A DNA stretch of 62,660 nt, taken from GCA-2705995 sp965661625. GTDB lineage: Bacteria; Bacteroidota; Bacteroidia; Flavobacteriales_G; Salibacteraceae. Both the position numbers and the translations under genes were made by a program. The notes below the pieces were generated by a model that searched no databases, was not told where the DNA came from, and saw only the letters and a list, made by a program, of their open reading frames with translations. Position 1 is the stretch's first letter; each line of letters begins with the position of its first letter. Shown in pieces: positions 1 through 8,952 of the stretch. The stretch covers positions 1 to 62,660 of the forward strand of contig CBFIEM010000017.1 in NCBI GenBank assembly GCA_965661625.1. The letters are read 5' to 3'.

Positions 1-77
1 ACGAAGCAAAAGGAATCTATTTTGTTCGTGCTACTATCGGTCAGAACGTTGAAAACATCAAGGTTACTGTGCAGTAA
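1..77 (+). CDS. C-terminal end of a T9SS-sorted protein (partial)
   Basis: The first bases read in frame from position 3 to a TAA at 75-77 and encode a tail of about 24 residues, ending in GQNVENIKVTVQ. The G-I-Y-F-V-R pattern followed by a short beta-strand and a basic/aliphatic end is typical of the type IX secretion C-terminal sorting domain (type A). The gene begins left of the window, so nothing can be said of its main domain. It is followed by a strong terminator and converges on alaS. Confidence 0.7.
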   Translation, partial: EAKGIYFVRATIGQNVENIKVTVQ

Positions 78-87
78 GGATAACTCA

Positions 88-135
88 ATAACCAATAAAA
101 AAGGCCAGCAAATGCTGGCCTTTTTTATTGGTTAT
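88..135. terminator. bidirectional intrinsic terminator
   Basis: Two perfectly complementary 23-nt arms (88-110 and 113-135) are separated by AA. The GC core GGCCAGCA / TGCTGGCC is flanked by an A tract on the left and a T tract on the right, so it can stop transcription from both the T9SS gene (+) and alaS (-). Confidence 0.92.
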
Positions 136-156
136 AATTCATTGAACAAAATTCAG

Positions 157-2766
157 TTATACGAATGAATCTTTAAAGGCAGATATGGCGGTATCTAGTC
201 CCTCAGGATGTTTACCTCCTGCTGAGGCCATAAAAGGCTGACCTCCACCACCACCTTGAATGTGCTGAGCTAAATCCCGAATCATCGTTCCAGCATGCAT
301 TCCTTTTTCCTCAACAAGGTCTTTAGTAAATGCCAAGTGCAATACAGGTCTTTCTCCAGTTACTCCAATTAAAATTGCAGTATACTCAAGAGATCCTCTT
401 AAATCTGTCACAATAGATTTAGCTGTATCTCCATCAGAATCTACTACCCGTGCTATTACGTTAACTCCTTCGATCAGTTCACTAGAGTCGATTAGCTCCA
501 ACCTCAGGGATTGTTCCTGTTGTTTTTGAAAAGTCCTCAGCTTTGACTCTAATTCTGCTTTTTCCTGTTGCAAATCCTTGAGCGACTTTAATAAATCTTG
601 AGGCTGCTTTAATGCACTTCGCATTTCTTGAACCAAATCTTCTTGTTCGCTAATCATCGCTTCAGCCTGAATTCCGGTCACTGCCTCTACCCTTCTTATT
701 CCAGATGCAACTGAAGACTCACTGGTAAACTTAAAAATACCTATATCACCTGTGCGCTTTACATGAGTTCCTCCACATAACTCTTTGGACTTACCGAATT
801 GAATTAGGCGTACAACATCATCATATTTTTCTCCAAACAATGAAATTGCGCCCATCTCATCGGCTTTCACCTTTGGAATCGCACGATACTCCTCTAGTTT
901 ATCATTGGCTCGAATAAAAGCGTTAATGCTCTTTTCTATGCGTCTTAATTCGTCCGGAGTAACCTTTTGAAAATGACTGAAGTCAAATCTCAGGTGCTTC
1001 TCGTTAACAAGGGATCCCTTTTGTTCAACATGTGATCCCAGTTCCTCGCGGAGAACATGGTGTAGTAAATGTGTTGCACTATGGTTAGCAGCTGCTGAAT
1101 TCCGGAAGCTTTCGTTTACCTGTGCTTTAAACTTTGCATCCAAACGATCTGGTAACTGATTCACGATATGAATGATTACATTATTCTCCTTTTTGGTGTC
1201 CAGCACGTCCAGCACCGTTCCATGGTCATCAGTTAACGAACCGCGGTCACCAACTTGTCCTCCACCTTCAGGGTAAAAAGGAGTATAATTAAAGACCAGT
1301 TGAAATTTCTTTGTCTTTTTTTCAGTAACAGACCTGTACCGTGTTATTTGTACTTCAGATTCCAAATAGTCATACCCGATAAATTCTTCCCGTTCATCTT
1401 CGATTAAAATAGTCCAATCGCCTGTTGCCGTCTGACCCGCTTTACGTGAACGATCCTTTTGGATTTCCAATGATTTCTCGAATCCTATAATATCGACTTT
1501 CTTGCTCAGCTCCTGTGCAAGCATCTGAGTAAGATCCAATGGAAATCCATATGTATCGTACAACTCAAAAGCAAACTCTCCTTGTATTTCTTCATGGTTT
1601 TCAGCATATGCATTAAATCGCTGAATTCCTTTATCAAGGGTGTTGAGAAAATTAGCTTCTTCCTCCCGTAATACTTCTGCAATTAGGTCTCCTTGCTTTT
1701 GAAGTTCAGGAAATGCCCCTCCCATTTCATCAGTTAACACTGGAATCAGTTTAAACAAGAACGGGGTCTGTATATCCAAATAGCTATATCCATAGCGTAC
1801 AGCTCTTCTTAAAATTCTACGAATCACATACCCTGCTCCGGTATTTGAAGGAAGCTGACCGTCGGCAATAGAAAATGCAATAGCCCTCACGTGATCCACA
1901 CATACGCGAATCGCAATGTCTTCAATCGATGAACTTGAACCGTATGATTTACCTGAAATGGAGGCAACCATATCAATAAGTGCTGAAAACACATCCGTAT
2001 CGTAGTTGGATGTTTTTTCTTGAAGGGCCATACATAGCCGTTCAAAGCCCATTCCGGTATCAACATGTTTATTTGGTAAAGGCATTAAATCGCCATTTTC
2101 CTTGCGGTTGAACTGCATGAACACCAAATTCCATATCTCTATTACTTGCGGATGGTCTTGATTTACTAACGTTGCCCCTGATACCTTTTCCCGTTCATCC
2201 TCATTGCGAAGGTCTATGTGAATTTCAGAGCAAGGACCGCATGGGCCGGTGTCTCCCATTTCCCAAAAATTATCTTTTTTAGAGCAGCTCAGTATTCGAC
2301 TCTCTGGTAAGTACTTACTCCAGATAGATTTTGCCTCGAGGTCTTCATCTAGTCCATCTTTTGCATCCCCTTCAAAAATAGTTGCGTACAGTCTTGAAGA
2401 ATCTAGTTCAAAACGCTCCGTAAGTAATTCCCATGCCCATGAAATAGCCTCTTCCTTGAAGTAATTACCAAACGACCAATTACCCAACATTTCGAACATG
2501 GTATGGTGGTAAGTATCCACCCCTACTTCCTCCAAGTCATTGTGTTTACCTGAAACCCGTAAACACTTTTGAGAATCCGCAATTCTAGGAGACTCAATAT
2601 CCTTATTGCCCAAGAATAAATCCTTAAACTGATTCATGCCTGCATTCGTAAACATCAAGGTTGGATCCCCTTTGATTACCATAGGCGCACTAGGCACTAT
2701 CTTATGTTGTTTATCCTTAAAAAACTCGATGAATGTTTTCCGAATCTCTTGCGCAGTCCACCCCAT
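157..2766 (-). CDS. alaS: alanyl-tRNA synthetase
   Basis: Charges tRNA-Ala with alanine in the cytoplasm. The 869-residue protein has normal family length and full domain order: class II catalytic core at the N-terminus (FFKDKQHKIVPSAPM, then FTNAGMNQFKD), a tRNA-recognition region, the editing domain with the HxxxH zinc motif (NHSATHLLH) and its partner CGGTH, and a C-terminal coiled coil (QQEKAELESKL) with a glycine-rich C-Ala domain (QGGGGGQPFMASAGG). It is transcribed divergently from the M23 peptidase gene, a 108-bp gap lying between them. The start MGWTAQEIRKTF matches the family. Confidence 0.98.
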   Translation of the reverse strand: MGWTAQEIRKTFIEFFKDKQHKIVPSAPMVIKGDPTLMFTNAGMNQFKDLFLGNKDIESPRIADSQKCLRVSGKHNDLEEVGVDTYHHTMFEMLGNWSFGNYFKEEAISWAWELLTERFELDSSRLYATIFEGDAKDGLDEDLEAKSIWSKYLPESRILSCSKKDNFWEMGDTGPCGPCSEIHIDLRNEDEREKVSGATLVNQDHPQVIEIWNLVFMQFNRKENGDLMPLPNKHVDTGMGFERLCMALQEKTSNYDTDVFSALIDMVASISGKSYGSSSSIEDIAIRVCVDHVRAIAFSIADGQLPSNTGAGYVIRRILRRAVRYGYSYLDIQTPFLFKLIPVLTDEMGGAFPELQKQGDLIAEVLREEEANFLNTLDKGIQRFNAYAENHEEIQGEFAFELYDTYGFPLDLTQMLAQELSKKVDIIGFEKSLEIQKDRSRKAGQTATGDWTILIEDEREEFIGYDYLESEVQITRYRSVTEKKTKKFQLVFNYTPFYPEGGGQVGDRGSLTDDHGTVLDVLDTKKENNVIIHIVNQLPDRLDAKFKAQVNESFRNSAAANHSATHLLHHVLREELGSHVEQKGSLVNEKHLRFDFSHFQKVTPDELRRIEKSINAFIRANDKLEEYRAIPKVKADEMGAISLFGEKYDDVVRLIQFGKSKELCGGTHVKRTGDIGIFKFTSESSVASGIRRVEAVTGIQAEAMISEQEDLVQEMRSALKQPQDLLKSLKDLQQEKAELESKLRTFQKQQEQSLRLELIDSSELIEGVNVIARVVDSDGDTAKSIVTDLRGSLEYTAILIGVTGERPVLHLAFTKDLVEEKGMHAGTMIRDLAQHIQGGGGGQPFMASAGGKHPEGLDTAISAFKDSFV

Positions 2767-2810
2767 AGTTGAGCGTTGTTGTTAATGATTGTTAACCTTG
2801 ATTTAGCAGA

Positions 2811-2840
2811 TTGCAAAAATAGTTTTAATCTTTAACTTTG
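2811..2840 (+). promoter_or_regulatory. Bacteroidota-type promoter for the M23 peptidase gene
   Basis: A TTG at 2811-2813 (the -33 element) is followed after 19 bp by TAACTTTG at 2833-2840, an exact match to the TAnnTTTG -7 consensus of Bacteroidota sigma-A promoters. The expected transcript start is about 30 bp before the ATG at 2875. This is a pattern match only. Confidence 0.6.
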
Positions 2841-2874
2841 CTACTTCGATTAATCCTCTAATTATCGGGATTTT

Positions 2875-3846
2875 ATGTCAAAAACAAAGTACAAATACAA
2901 CCCCAAAACGCTTTCTTATGAGCGCGAGGAATTAGGGCTTAAAGACTGGTTCTTAAAAGCTTTTTCATTCTTAGCAACTGGAGGTGTATTTGCGCTAATG
3001 TTTATTGTAGTGTTTTATTCATTTTTTGATTCACCCAAAGAAAAGCAGCTGATTCGAGAGAATGAACAGCTAAAGCTTCAATATAAAATATTGAATAACC
3101 GGATGAATCAACTTGCTGGAGTGCTAGAGAACATTCAAGAAAGAGACGATAATATATACCGCACAATTTTTGAAGCAGAACCTATTCCTGATAATATCAG
3201 AAAAGCAGGGTTTGGCGGAGCTAATCGTTATGAGTCTCTTACTGGATATGATCACTCAAAATTGGTAATTAATACAACGAAACGTTTGGATCAGATTGCT
3301 AAACAGATGTATATCCAGTCAAAGTCGTTGGATGATGTTTTAGACATGGCGCGCCAGAAGGAGAAAATGCTGGCTTCCATACCTGCTATCATGCCGGTTG
3401 CAAATGAAGATTTAACCCGTGTTGCTTCTGGTTTTGGAATGCGCATTCATCCCATTCTTAAAATTAGGATGAAGCACACGGGAATGGACTTTACAGCACC
3501 AAGTGGAACCGATATTTATTCTACTGGAGACGGTATGGTGGAAAAAGTAGAGTACAGCAGGAATGGTTATGGGAAGCATATTATTGTGAGTCATGGCTAC
3601 GGCTATAAGACACTCTACGCCCACATGAGTGATTTTTCGGTTAAGCGAGGCCAGCGTGTGAAGCGTGGAGACATTCTGGGAAAAGTAGGAAATACAGGAA
3701 GGTCAAGTGGTCCTCACTTGCACTATGAGGTAATTAAAGACGGAAGAAAGATTAACCCTGTGCACTTTTATTCGAACGACCTATCTCCTGAAGAATATGA
3801 CCTCATGATTGAACTATCAAGTCGAACTAACCAATCTTTTGACTGA
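2875..3846 (+). CDS. M23 family metallopeptidase, membrane anchored
   Basis: A 323-residue cell-envelope endopeptidase of the LytM/M23 type, probably cutting peptidoglycan cross-bridges or activating amidases. A basic N-terminus is followed by one transmembrane segment (about residues 33-52), a coiled-coil stretch (about 55-95 and 140-170), then the peptidase domain (about 185-300). The zinc ligands are visible: His201 and Asp205 in HTGMDF, and His283 in HLHYE with His281. All catalytic residues are present, so this is not a degenerate EnvC/NlpD-type. The stop overlaps the start of the MerR gene by one base (TGATG), indicating co-transcription. Confidence 0.93.
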   Translation: MSKTKYKYNPKTLSYEREELGLKDWFLKAFSFLATGGVFALMFIVVFYSFFDSPKEKQLIRENEQLKLQYKILNNRMNQLAGVLENIQERDDNIYRTIFEAEPIPDNIRKAGFGGANRYESLTGYDHSKLVINTTKRLDQIAKQMYIQSKSLDDVLDMARQKEKMLASIPAIMPVANEDLTRVASGFGMRIHPILKIRMKHTGMDFTAPSGTDIYSTGDGMVEKVEYSRNGYGKHIIVSHGYGYKTLYAHMSDFSVKRGQRVKRGDILGKVGNTGRSSGPHLHYEVIKDGRKINPVHFYSNDLSPEEYDLMIELSSRTNQSFD

Positions 3847-4181
3847 TGCCTTACCGGGAAAAGCCAATTGAAAAACTATACTATTCGATTGGAGAAGTTG
3901 CGCGTATGTTCGAGGTAAAAACTTCGCTGATTCGTTTTTGGGAAAAAGAATTTGACGTTATCAAACCGAAAAAAAACGCGAAAGGAAACCGGTTATTTAC
4001 GAAACAAGATATTGAATCATTCCAGCTTATCTTTCACTTAGTAAAAGATAGGGGGTATACATTAGATGGTGCGAAGAAGCAACTTAAACAGAAGCGATCT
4101 GAGACAGAGTCTCAAGCAGAGATGCTAAGACGATTGAATCACATCAAGTCTTTTTTAGAGCATTTGCGGGGAAATCTCTAG
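3846..4181 (+). CDS. MerR family transcriptional regulator
   Basis: A 111-residue regulator with an N-terminal MerR winged helix-turn-helix (YYSIGEVARMFEVKTSLIRFWEKEFD) and a short C-terminal helix, without the cysteines of metal-sensing MerR proteins or an effector domain. The small form beside alaS and an M23 peptidase is common in Bacteroidota, but its targets are unknown to me. The ATG overlaps the preceding stop by one base. Its 3' end overlaps that of the convergent rfaD by 4 bp. Confidence 0.9.
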   Translation: MPYREKPIEKLYYSIGEVARMFEVKTSLIRFWEKEFDVIKPKKNAKGNRLFTKQDIESFQLIFHLVKDRGYTLDGAKKQLKQKRSETESQAEMLRRLNHIKSFLEHLRGNL

Positions 4182-5143
4182 TAATATTCACCCGGTATCA
4201 AGTAATTTTTGACATAGTCGCTAACCCCCTCTTCAAGGGAACTAAATCCTTTAGAGTAGCCCTGCCCAATCAATTTTTCCATGTTTGCCTCCGTGAAGTA
4301 TTGATACTTATCTCTAATATCCTCAGGAGTTGGAACAAAACTTATAACCGGTGCAGTATTCATCGCCTTAAAAGTAGATTCAGCCAACGCTTTGAAGGTT
4401 CTTGCTTTACCAGAACCTAGGTTATAAATTCCACTTTCTGGACGCTCTTCCATTAAAAAGGAAATTACCGAAACTACATCCTTAACGTATACAAAGTCAC
4501 GCATCTGTTCACCATCCCGGTATTCCGGGTTGTGTGACGCGAACAATTTCATTTCACCAGTTTTTTTAATCTGATTAAACGTATGAAAAATGACAGATGC
4601 CATGCGCCCTTTGTGATACTCATTTGGTCCGTAGACGTTGAAAAACTTTAAGCCTGCCCAAAACAGTGGTTTCTCTTTTTGCTGGATTGCCCATTTGTCG
4701 AAATCATTCTTAGAGTCCCCGTAAGGATTCAATGGAACAAGTTGGGAAATCACATCATGATTGTCTTCGTAACCATGTTCTCCTAGGCCATACGTAGCAG
4801 CAGATGATGCATATATCAATGGAAGTCCATACTTCACGCACCTCAACCATATTTCTTTCGAATAATTCAGGTTCAGTTCATCAAAAATGGATTTATCAAA
4901 CTCCGTAGTATCGGTTCGAGCTCCTAAATGAACAATTACCTGAACTTGTTTTTGATTGTCATCTAACCAATCCATGAATGAATTGCGTTCAACTTTTGCT
5001 GAAAGTTGTTTTCCTGCCAAGTTTTGATCCTTCTCTGTTTTGGAGAAGTCGTCAACTGCCACAACATCATTATATCCTAACTCATTGAGTTTTGAAACGA
5101 AACAGCTTCCAATAAAACCTGCTGCACCTGTAACTACAATCAT
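4178..5143 (-). CDS. rfaD: ADP-L-glycero-D-manno-heptose 6-epimerase
   Basis: NAD(P)-dependent epimerase of the extended SDR family that makes ADP-L-glycero-D-manno-heptose for lipopolysaccharide core. The 321-residue protein shows the Rossmann motif GAAGFIG at residues 6-12, a Ser-x(n)-YxxxK catalytic set (SSAATYG, then YGDSK), and the RfaD-typical segments KFFNVYGPNEYHKGRMASV and MRDFVYVKDV. It stands alone on the minus strand; its end overlaps merR by 4 bp with no room for a terminator. UDP-glucose 4-epimerase relatives are the alternative, but the NVYGPNEYHKG block favours RfaD. Confidence 0.9.
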   Translation of the reverse strand: MIVVTGAAGFIGSCFVSKLNELGYNDVVAVDDFSKTEKDQNLAGKQLSAKVERNSFMDWLDDNQKQVQVIVHLGARTDTTEFDKSIFDELNLNYSKEIWLRCVKYGLPLIYASSAATYGLGEHGYEDNHDVISQLVPLNPYGDSKNDFDKWAIQQKEKPLFWAGLKFFNVYGPNEYHKGRMASVIFHTFNQIKKTGEMKLFASHNPEYRDGEQMRDFVYVKDVVSVISFLMEERPESGIYNLGSGKARTFKALAESTFKAMNTAPVISFVPTPEDIRDKYQYFTEANMEKLIGQGYSKGFSSLEEGVSDYVKNYLIPGEYY

Positions 5144-5243
5144 AATAGCTTGAATTTATGCAAATATAGCAGTTGTTGTTGGGCTAGTTACCACTAACAA
5201 TATCCGATGTATATCTTTGCTTCAAATCTGAAGAAATCAGCAT

Positions 5244-6122
5244 ATGAAAGCATTCGTTTTTCCAGGACAAGGATCACAGTTCCCAGGTATGGGCAAAGAG
5301 CTTTATGAAAACAATAAACGCGCTCGAGAACTATTTGACAAAGCAAATGAAGTACTCGGGTTCTCTATTACTCAAACAATGTTCGAGGGAACAGAAGAAG
5401 AGTTGAAACAAACAAATATTACTCAACCGGCTGTATTCCTGCACTCGACCATCAAGTTTTTAAGTCAAGAAAACCCTACAACACCAGGTATGGTCGCTGG
5501 TCACTCTCTTGGAGAGTTCTCGGCACTCGTAGCAAATGGAACCCTCCAGTTTGAAGACGCGTTAAAGCTCGTTTATAAACGGGCTTTAGCAATGCAAAAA
5601 GCGTGTGAGATTAATCCATCAACCATGGCCGCTATAATCGGATTAGAGGACGCCGTTGTAGAGAAAGTCTGCGCTGACACACCGGGAATCGTGGTTGCAG
5701 CGAACTATAACTGTCCTGGTCAGCTTGTGATATCCGGTGAAAATGAAGCTATAGAACAAGCATGTGCTAATTTGAAAGAGGCTGGAGCTAAACGTGCTCT
5801 TCCGCTTCCTGTAGGTGGGGCTTTTCATTCGCCGTTGATGGAGCCAGCTCGAGCAGAACTTGCGGCAGCCATTGAAGCTACATCATTCAATAATCCAACT
5901 TGTCCTGTTTATCAAAATGTTACCGCACAGGGCGAGTCCAACCCTGCTCAAATCCAGGCAAACTTAATTGCACAATTGACTGCACCAGTAAGGTGGACAC
6001 AAACTGTTACTCAAATGATTGCAGATGGTGCAGAATCATTCACAGAATGCGGCCCAGGAAAAGTATTACAAGGACTTGTTAAAAAAGTAGATCGGCAGAT
6101 GCCAACCGACAGTGTTGAATAA
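5244..6122 (+). CDS. fabD: malonyl-CoA:ACP transacylase
   Basis: Transfers malonate from CoA to acyl carrier protein for fatty-acid elongation. The 292-residue protein begins with the conserved FPGQGSQ block, carries the nucleophile serine in GHSLGEF, the conserved GGAFHSPLM block with the catalytic histidine, and the C-terminal ECGPGKVLQGLVKK block. A TATCTTTG box at 5212-5219 resembles a Bacteroidota -7 element, without a clear -33 partner. A hairpin terminator follows immediately. Divergent from rfaD. Confidence 0.97.
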   Translation: MKAFVFPGQGSQFPGMGKELYENNKRARELFDKANEVLGFSITQTMFEGTEEELKQTNITQPAVFLHSTIKFLSQENPTTPGMVAGHSLGEFSALVANGTLQFEDALKLVYKRALAMQKACEINPSTMAAIIGLEDAVVEKVCADTPGIVVAANYNCPGQLVISGENEAIEQACANLKEAGAKRALPLPVGGAFHSPLMEPARAELAAAIEATSFNNPTCPVYQNVTAQGESNPAQIQANLIAQLTAPVRWTQTVTQMIADGAESFTECGPGKVLQGLVKKVDRQMPTDSVE

Positions 6123-6149
6123 AAAAAAGCCCTAGTAGGGGCTTTTTTT
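6122..6149. terminator. bidirectional intrinsic terminator after fabD
   Basis: Arms AAAAAAAGCCC (6122-6132) and GGGCTTTTTTT (6139-6149) with a 6-nt loop. It ends inside the stop codon of the convergent DUF983 gene, and the A/T tracts permit termination in both directions. Confidence 0.85.
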
Positions 6150-6525
6150 ATTTAGGAGGGTCATATTTCACGAAGAAGTTAATCCATATGGTTCTCGATA
6201 GCCTAAATATCACTGGTGTTAAGATTACCAATAACGGAATCCCAACTAGCAAATAACTGGTTGCTGTAAAAGCAGGGTACAAAACAAGCATTGCTACCCA
6301 AACAGCTACGAGAAAAGCAATTGAAACACCATAACTTACATACATAGCTCCATAGTAGAACCCAGGTTCCAATGTAAATTTCTGTCCGCAGTTCGGACAA
6401 GCATTTGGCATATCAAATATGGTTTTAAAGTTATAAGGGTTTCCATTCTCAAATAACTTTTCCTCATGGCATTTAGGACACGTTTGAGTTAGAATAGAAT
6501 ACAACTTAGTTCCTTTCAGGGCCAT
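6148..6525 (-). CDS. DUF983 family membrane protein
   Basis: A 125-residue protein with two CxxC knuckles at the N-terminus (CPKCHEEKLF and CPNCGQKF), presumably a small zinc ribbon, followed by two hydrophobic membrane spans (about residues 58-78 and 82-102). This is the layout of DUF983, a family of unknown function that is frequent in Bacteroidota. Its ATG overlaps the stop of the upstream exported protein by one base (TAATG), so it is the last gene of the paaE-paaN operon. Confidence 0.85.
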   Translation of the reverse strand: MALKGTKLYSILTQTCPKCHEEKLFENGNPYNFKTIFDMPNACPNCGQKFTLEPGFYYGAMYVSYGVSIAFLVAVWVAMLVLYPAFTATSYLLVGIPLLVILTPVIFRLSRTIWINFFVKYDPPK

Positions 6526-7325
6526 TACTCTTTAACAATAACTTGGTTGCACCGCTCACTGTAAACATTCTTAAGCACATTGCTTATAGCTGCTTCTGCC
6601 GAAAACGCCTTTCCAATAACTTGATCTCCGAGGTAGATCATGTTGTTCTTTTTATTCCATGCATAAACCTCACCACCGGCATGCTTGATTCCTTTGCGGT
6701 TAGATGCATTAACTATCTCAAACTTATCATTCATAGTTTGATAATCATCGCCATCAGGAACAGTTAAGAACGTTGCAAAATCTGAAGCTCCTTGAGAATA
6801 CACTTCACAATAACAATTCCCTTTAAATACCTGATTATGCACATACAGCCTGTTCAAGTAAGACACTTTCCAAGAAGAACTGTTACGTATCGCGATTAAA
6901 CTAATGTGCTGGCTACCTCGTGAAATTAACTCCCCATCCTTAGCCAATTGAAAGTCTACTTCAAAGGTTGCAACACCTGTATTTCCTTTTACCGCAACAC
7001 TATGAAATGAAGTGATTGTGTAAGTAATATCAATTCCTGCTGCACGCTTGTATCGGCTAAATAATGCAACCGTTTTATCTAAATCCAATGTGTTCAGCGA
7101 TACGGCTCCATCCAAACCGACTTCCACATCTTCTCCAACAAAGCTTGGCGAGAACAATGCTCTAAAATCGTCATCCAGTTGTTTGGATTCATCAGACAAA
7201 TAAGACTCATAAATTTGTTTAACAAATGTCTTGAGTTCTGATTCATTAGGTGCTGACGCAAAGCTACTTAAGCCGCAAAAGAGCATACAAACTGCTGAGG
7301 TAATAACTTGATTAACTGTTTTCAT
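6525..7325 (-). CDS. hypothetical exported protein in the paaE-paaN operon
   Basis: Not recognised. The 266-residue protein opens with a signal peptide (about residues 1-24, ending FASA-P). A first half with alternating strands (ITYTITSFHSVAVKGNTGVATFEVDF) looks like an NTF2/SnoaL-type or similar alpha+beta fold, but this is only an impression. The middle contains a CYCEVY motif. It starts 7 bp after the paaN stop and overlaps the DUF983 start by one base, so it is co-transcribed with phenylacetate genes. A catabolic role is not shown by the sequence. Confidence 0.7.
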   Translation of the reverse strand: MKTVNQVITSAVCMLFCGLSSFASAPNESELKTFVKQIYESYLSDESKQLDDDFRALFSPSFVGEDVEVGLDGAVSLNTLDLDKTVALFSRYKRAAGIDITYTITSFHSVAVKGNTGVATFEVDFQLAKDGELISRGSQHISLIAIRNSSSWKVSYLNRLYVHNQVFKGNCYCEVYSQGASDFATFLTVPDGDDYQTMNDKFEIVNASNRKGIKHAGGEVYAWNKKNNMIYLGDQVIGKAFSAEAAISNVLKNVYSERCNQVIVKE

Positions 7326-7332
7326 ATTGTGT

Positions 7333-8952
7333 TTATTGATTGTGATTCTGTTTGTTAATTCGATGTCCTATCCATGCAAAACGTCGCTGACAAAAGTCGG
7401 GTGATACTAGGCTTGCATTTCCAGCAGGATTAGCTCCACTTACATGAAAGTCTGAAAATCCGCTTGCTTGATTTACCCAAATGTACCCTGTAAGATTAAA
7501 TGACACACCAACACCAGCCAACTCCATTTGTAATTCTGCTTTACGTTGGAAATCCTGAACTGTTGTATAAACTGATGCTGAAATCGCACCCTGCTGAGCA
7601 GCAAATTTAGCCATATGGCTAAGTCCCAACTCTGCATTTTCAACCTTGACTATGGCCAGCATAGGTCCAAAAATTTCATGTCCTTGGAGGGAATCGGTTG
7701 ATTCATGCACCTTTATTTTAAATGGGTGCGTCGCCTCCCCAATTAATTCATAATCTGAATCAAACGCATTCAGCCTATTTTTGAGTTCGTCACTATGTAA
7801 ATTAGCTGCTGTGTCTTTACCAATTTTAGGATTCGAGAGAATTTCTTGGATTGCTGTAATTAGTTGCTCACTGAACTCCTTACCTGAAAGTTCAAGGCCT
7901 TCCTCAGTTTCAATTGTTTGTGGAACGTATATCACTTGAGGTGAAGTGCACATCTGACCGCTAAACAAGACACATGAAAAGGCAATGTTTTGAATAACTG
8001 CGCTCACGTCGTTTAAGGTGTGAATCAACACGCCATTTACACCAGACTTTTCAGTAAAAACTGTTTTATTGGGAATTCCCTCGAGTCGATCTCCAAATGG
8101 TGTATTCCCCGTATAATCTATCAGATTAACTTCTGCCGCATTAGCTAGCTCCAACGCCCTTTGTTCTCTGCTATCAAGCGCAAGTTGAACAACCTCAGCA
8201 TTTCCCGCTTCATGAAAGACTTTCCGAATTTCGTTAATCACCAAAGCAACAGGAAGTACGGCCTGACTATGCGGTTTCCAAATTACTGGATTTCCAGCTT
8301 GAATATTTGCAAACACGGCAGCAATAGCATTCCAAATAGGAAATGTAGAACAGCCTATTACCAGTCCGATTCCTTTTGAAACTGGCCTGAAGGTCTTTTC
8401 AAGGGTTACCTTCGATTTCCCCATCGGTTTTTCCCATAGCACCTCTTTTGGGAACCTTTTTTGTTCCGAAAAAGTCAGTGCCAGCGCTTCCAATGCCCTA
8501 TCCATAGCATGAGGGCCGCTTCCTTGGAAAGCCATCATAAAACTCTGGCCATTACAATGCTGAGTAGCTATTCCAAGTTCAAAGTAATGCTTCTTCAGTC
8601 GGTATAATACTTCGAGCAAGAGTCCTGAACGCTCTTCAATTGTCGAATCTGCTAATCTTTTTCTCGCTTCTACTCCTTTTAAAATCAACGTTTCAGTAGA
8701 AATAACCGGATACGAAACCCCCAATGGCAGATTATCCAACCTCGAAACCTCGTTACCATCATAACTAGAGGCTTCAACATGGAGTACATCATAGTTTTTC
8801 CCTTGAATGCCTTTCAGCCAAGTTTGGGAGCGTTCAATTCCTCCCAGATCGTACGCTTTATGATGCTCAGGATATGGGGTCCAGAATTTACGATCATGGA
8901 TTGCCTTTATGGCGTCATCAAGCAAATCCTTATGCTGCTGATAATAATCCAT
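7333..8952 (-). CDS. paaN: phenylacetic acid degradation protein PaaN (aldehyde dehydrogenase family)
   Basis: A 539-residue member of the PaaN branch of the aldehyde dehydrogenase superfamily, linked to ring-opening or aldehyde oxidation in aerobic phenylacetate breakdown. The N-terminal third (DLLDDAIKAIHDRKFWTPYPEHH) is typical of PaaN rather than ordinary ALDHs. The cofactor region IGCSTFPIWNAIAAVF and the nucleophile Cys near residue 335 (SGQMCTSPQ) are present. It has no MaoC hydratase domain, unlike paaZ at 33505. The ATG overlaps the paaE stop by one base. Confidence 0.88.
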   Translation of the reverse strand: MDYYQQHKDLLDDAIKAIHDRKFWTPYPEHHKAYDLGGIERSQTWLKGIQGKNYDVLHVEASSYDGNEVSRLDNLPLGVSYPVISTETLILKGVEARKRLADSTIEERSGLLLEVLYRLKKHYFELGIATQHCNGQSFMMAFQGSGPHAMDRALEALALTFSEQKRFPKEVLWEKPMGKSKVTLEKTFRPVSKGIGLVIGCSTFPIWNAIAAVFANIQAGNPVIWKPHSQAVLPVALVINEIRKVFHEAGNAEVVQLALDSREQRALELANAAEVNLIDYTGNTPFGDRLEGIPNKTVFTEKSGVNGVLIHTLNDVSAVIQNIAFSCVLFSGQMCTSPQVIYVPQTIETEEGLELSGKEFSEQLITAIQEILSNPKIGKDTAANLHSDELKNRLNAFDSDYELIGEATHPFKIKVHESTDSLQGHEIFGPMLAIVKVENAELGLSHMAKFAAQQGAISASVYTTVQDFQRKAELQMELAGVGVSFNLTGYIWVNQASGFSDFHVSGANPAGNASLVSPDFCQRRFAWIGHRINKQNHNQ

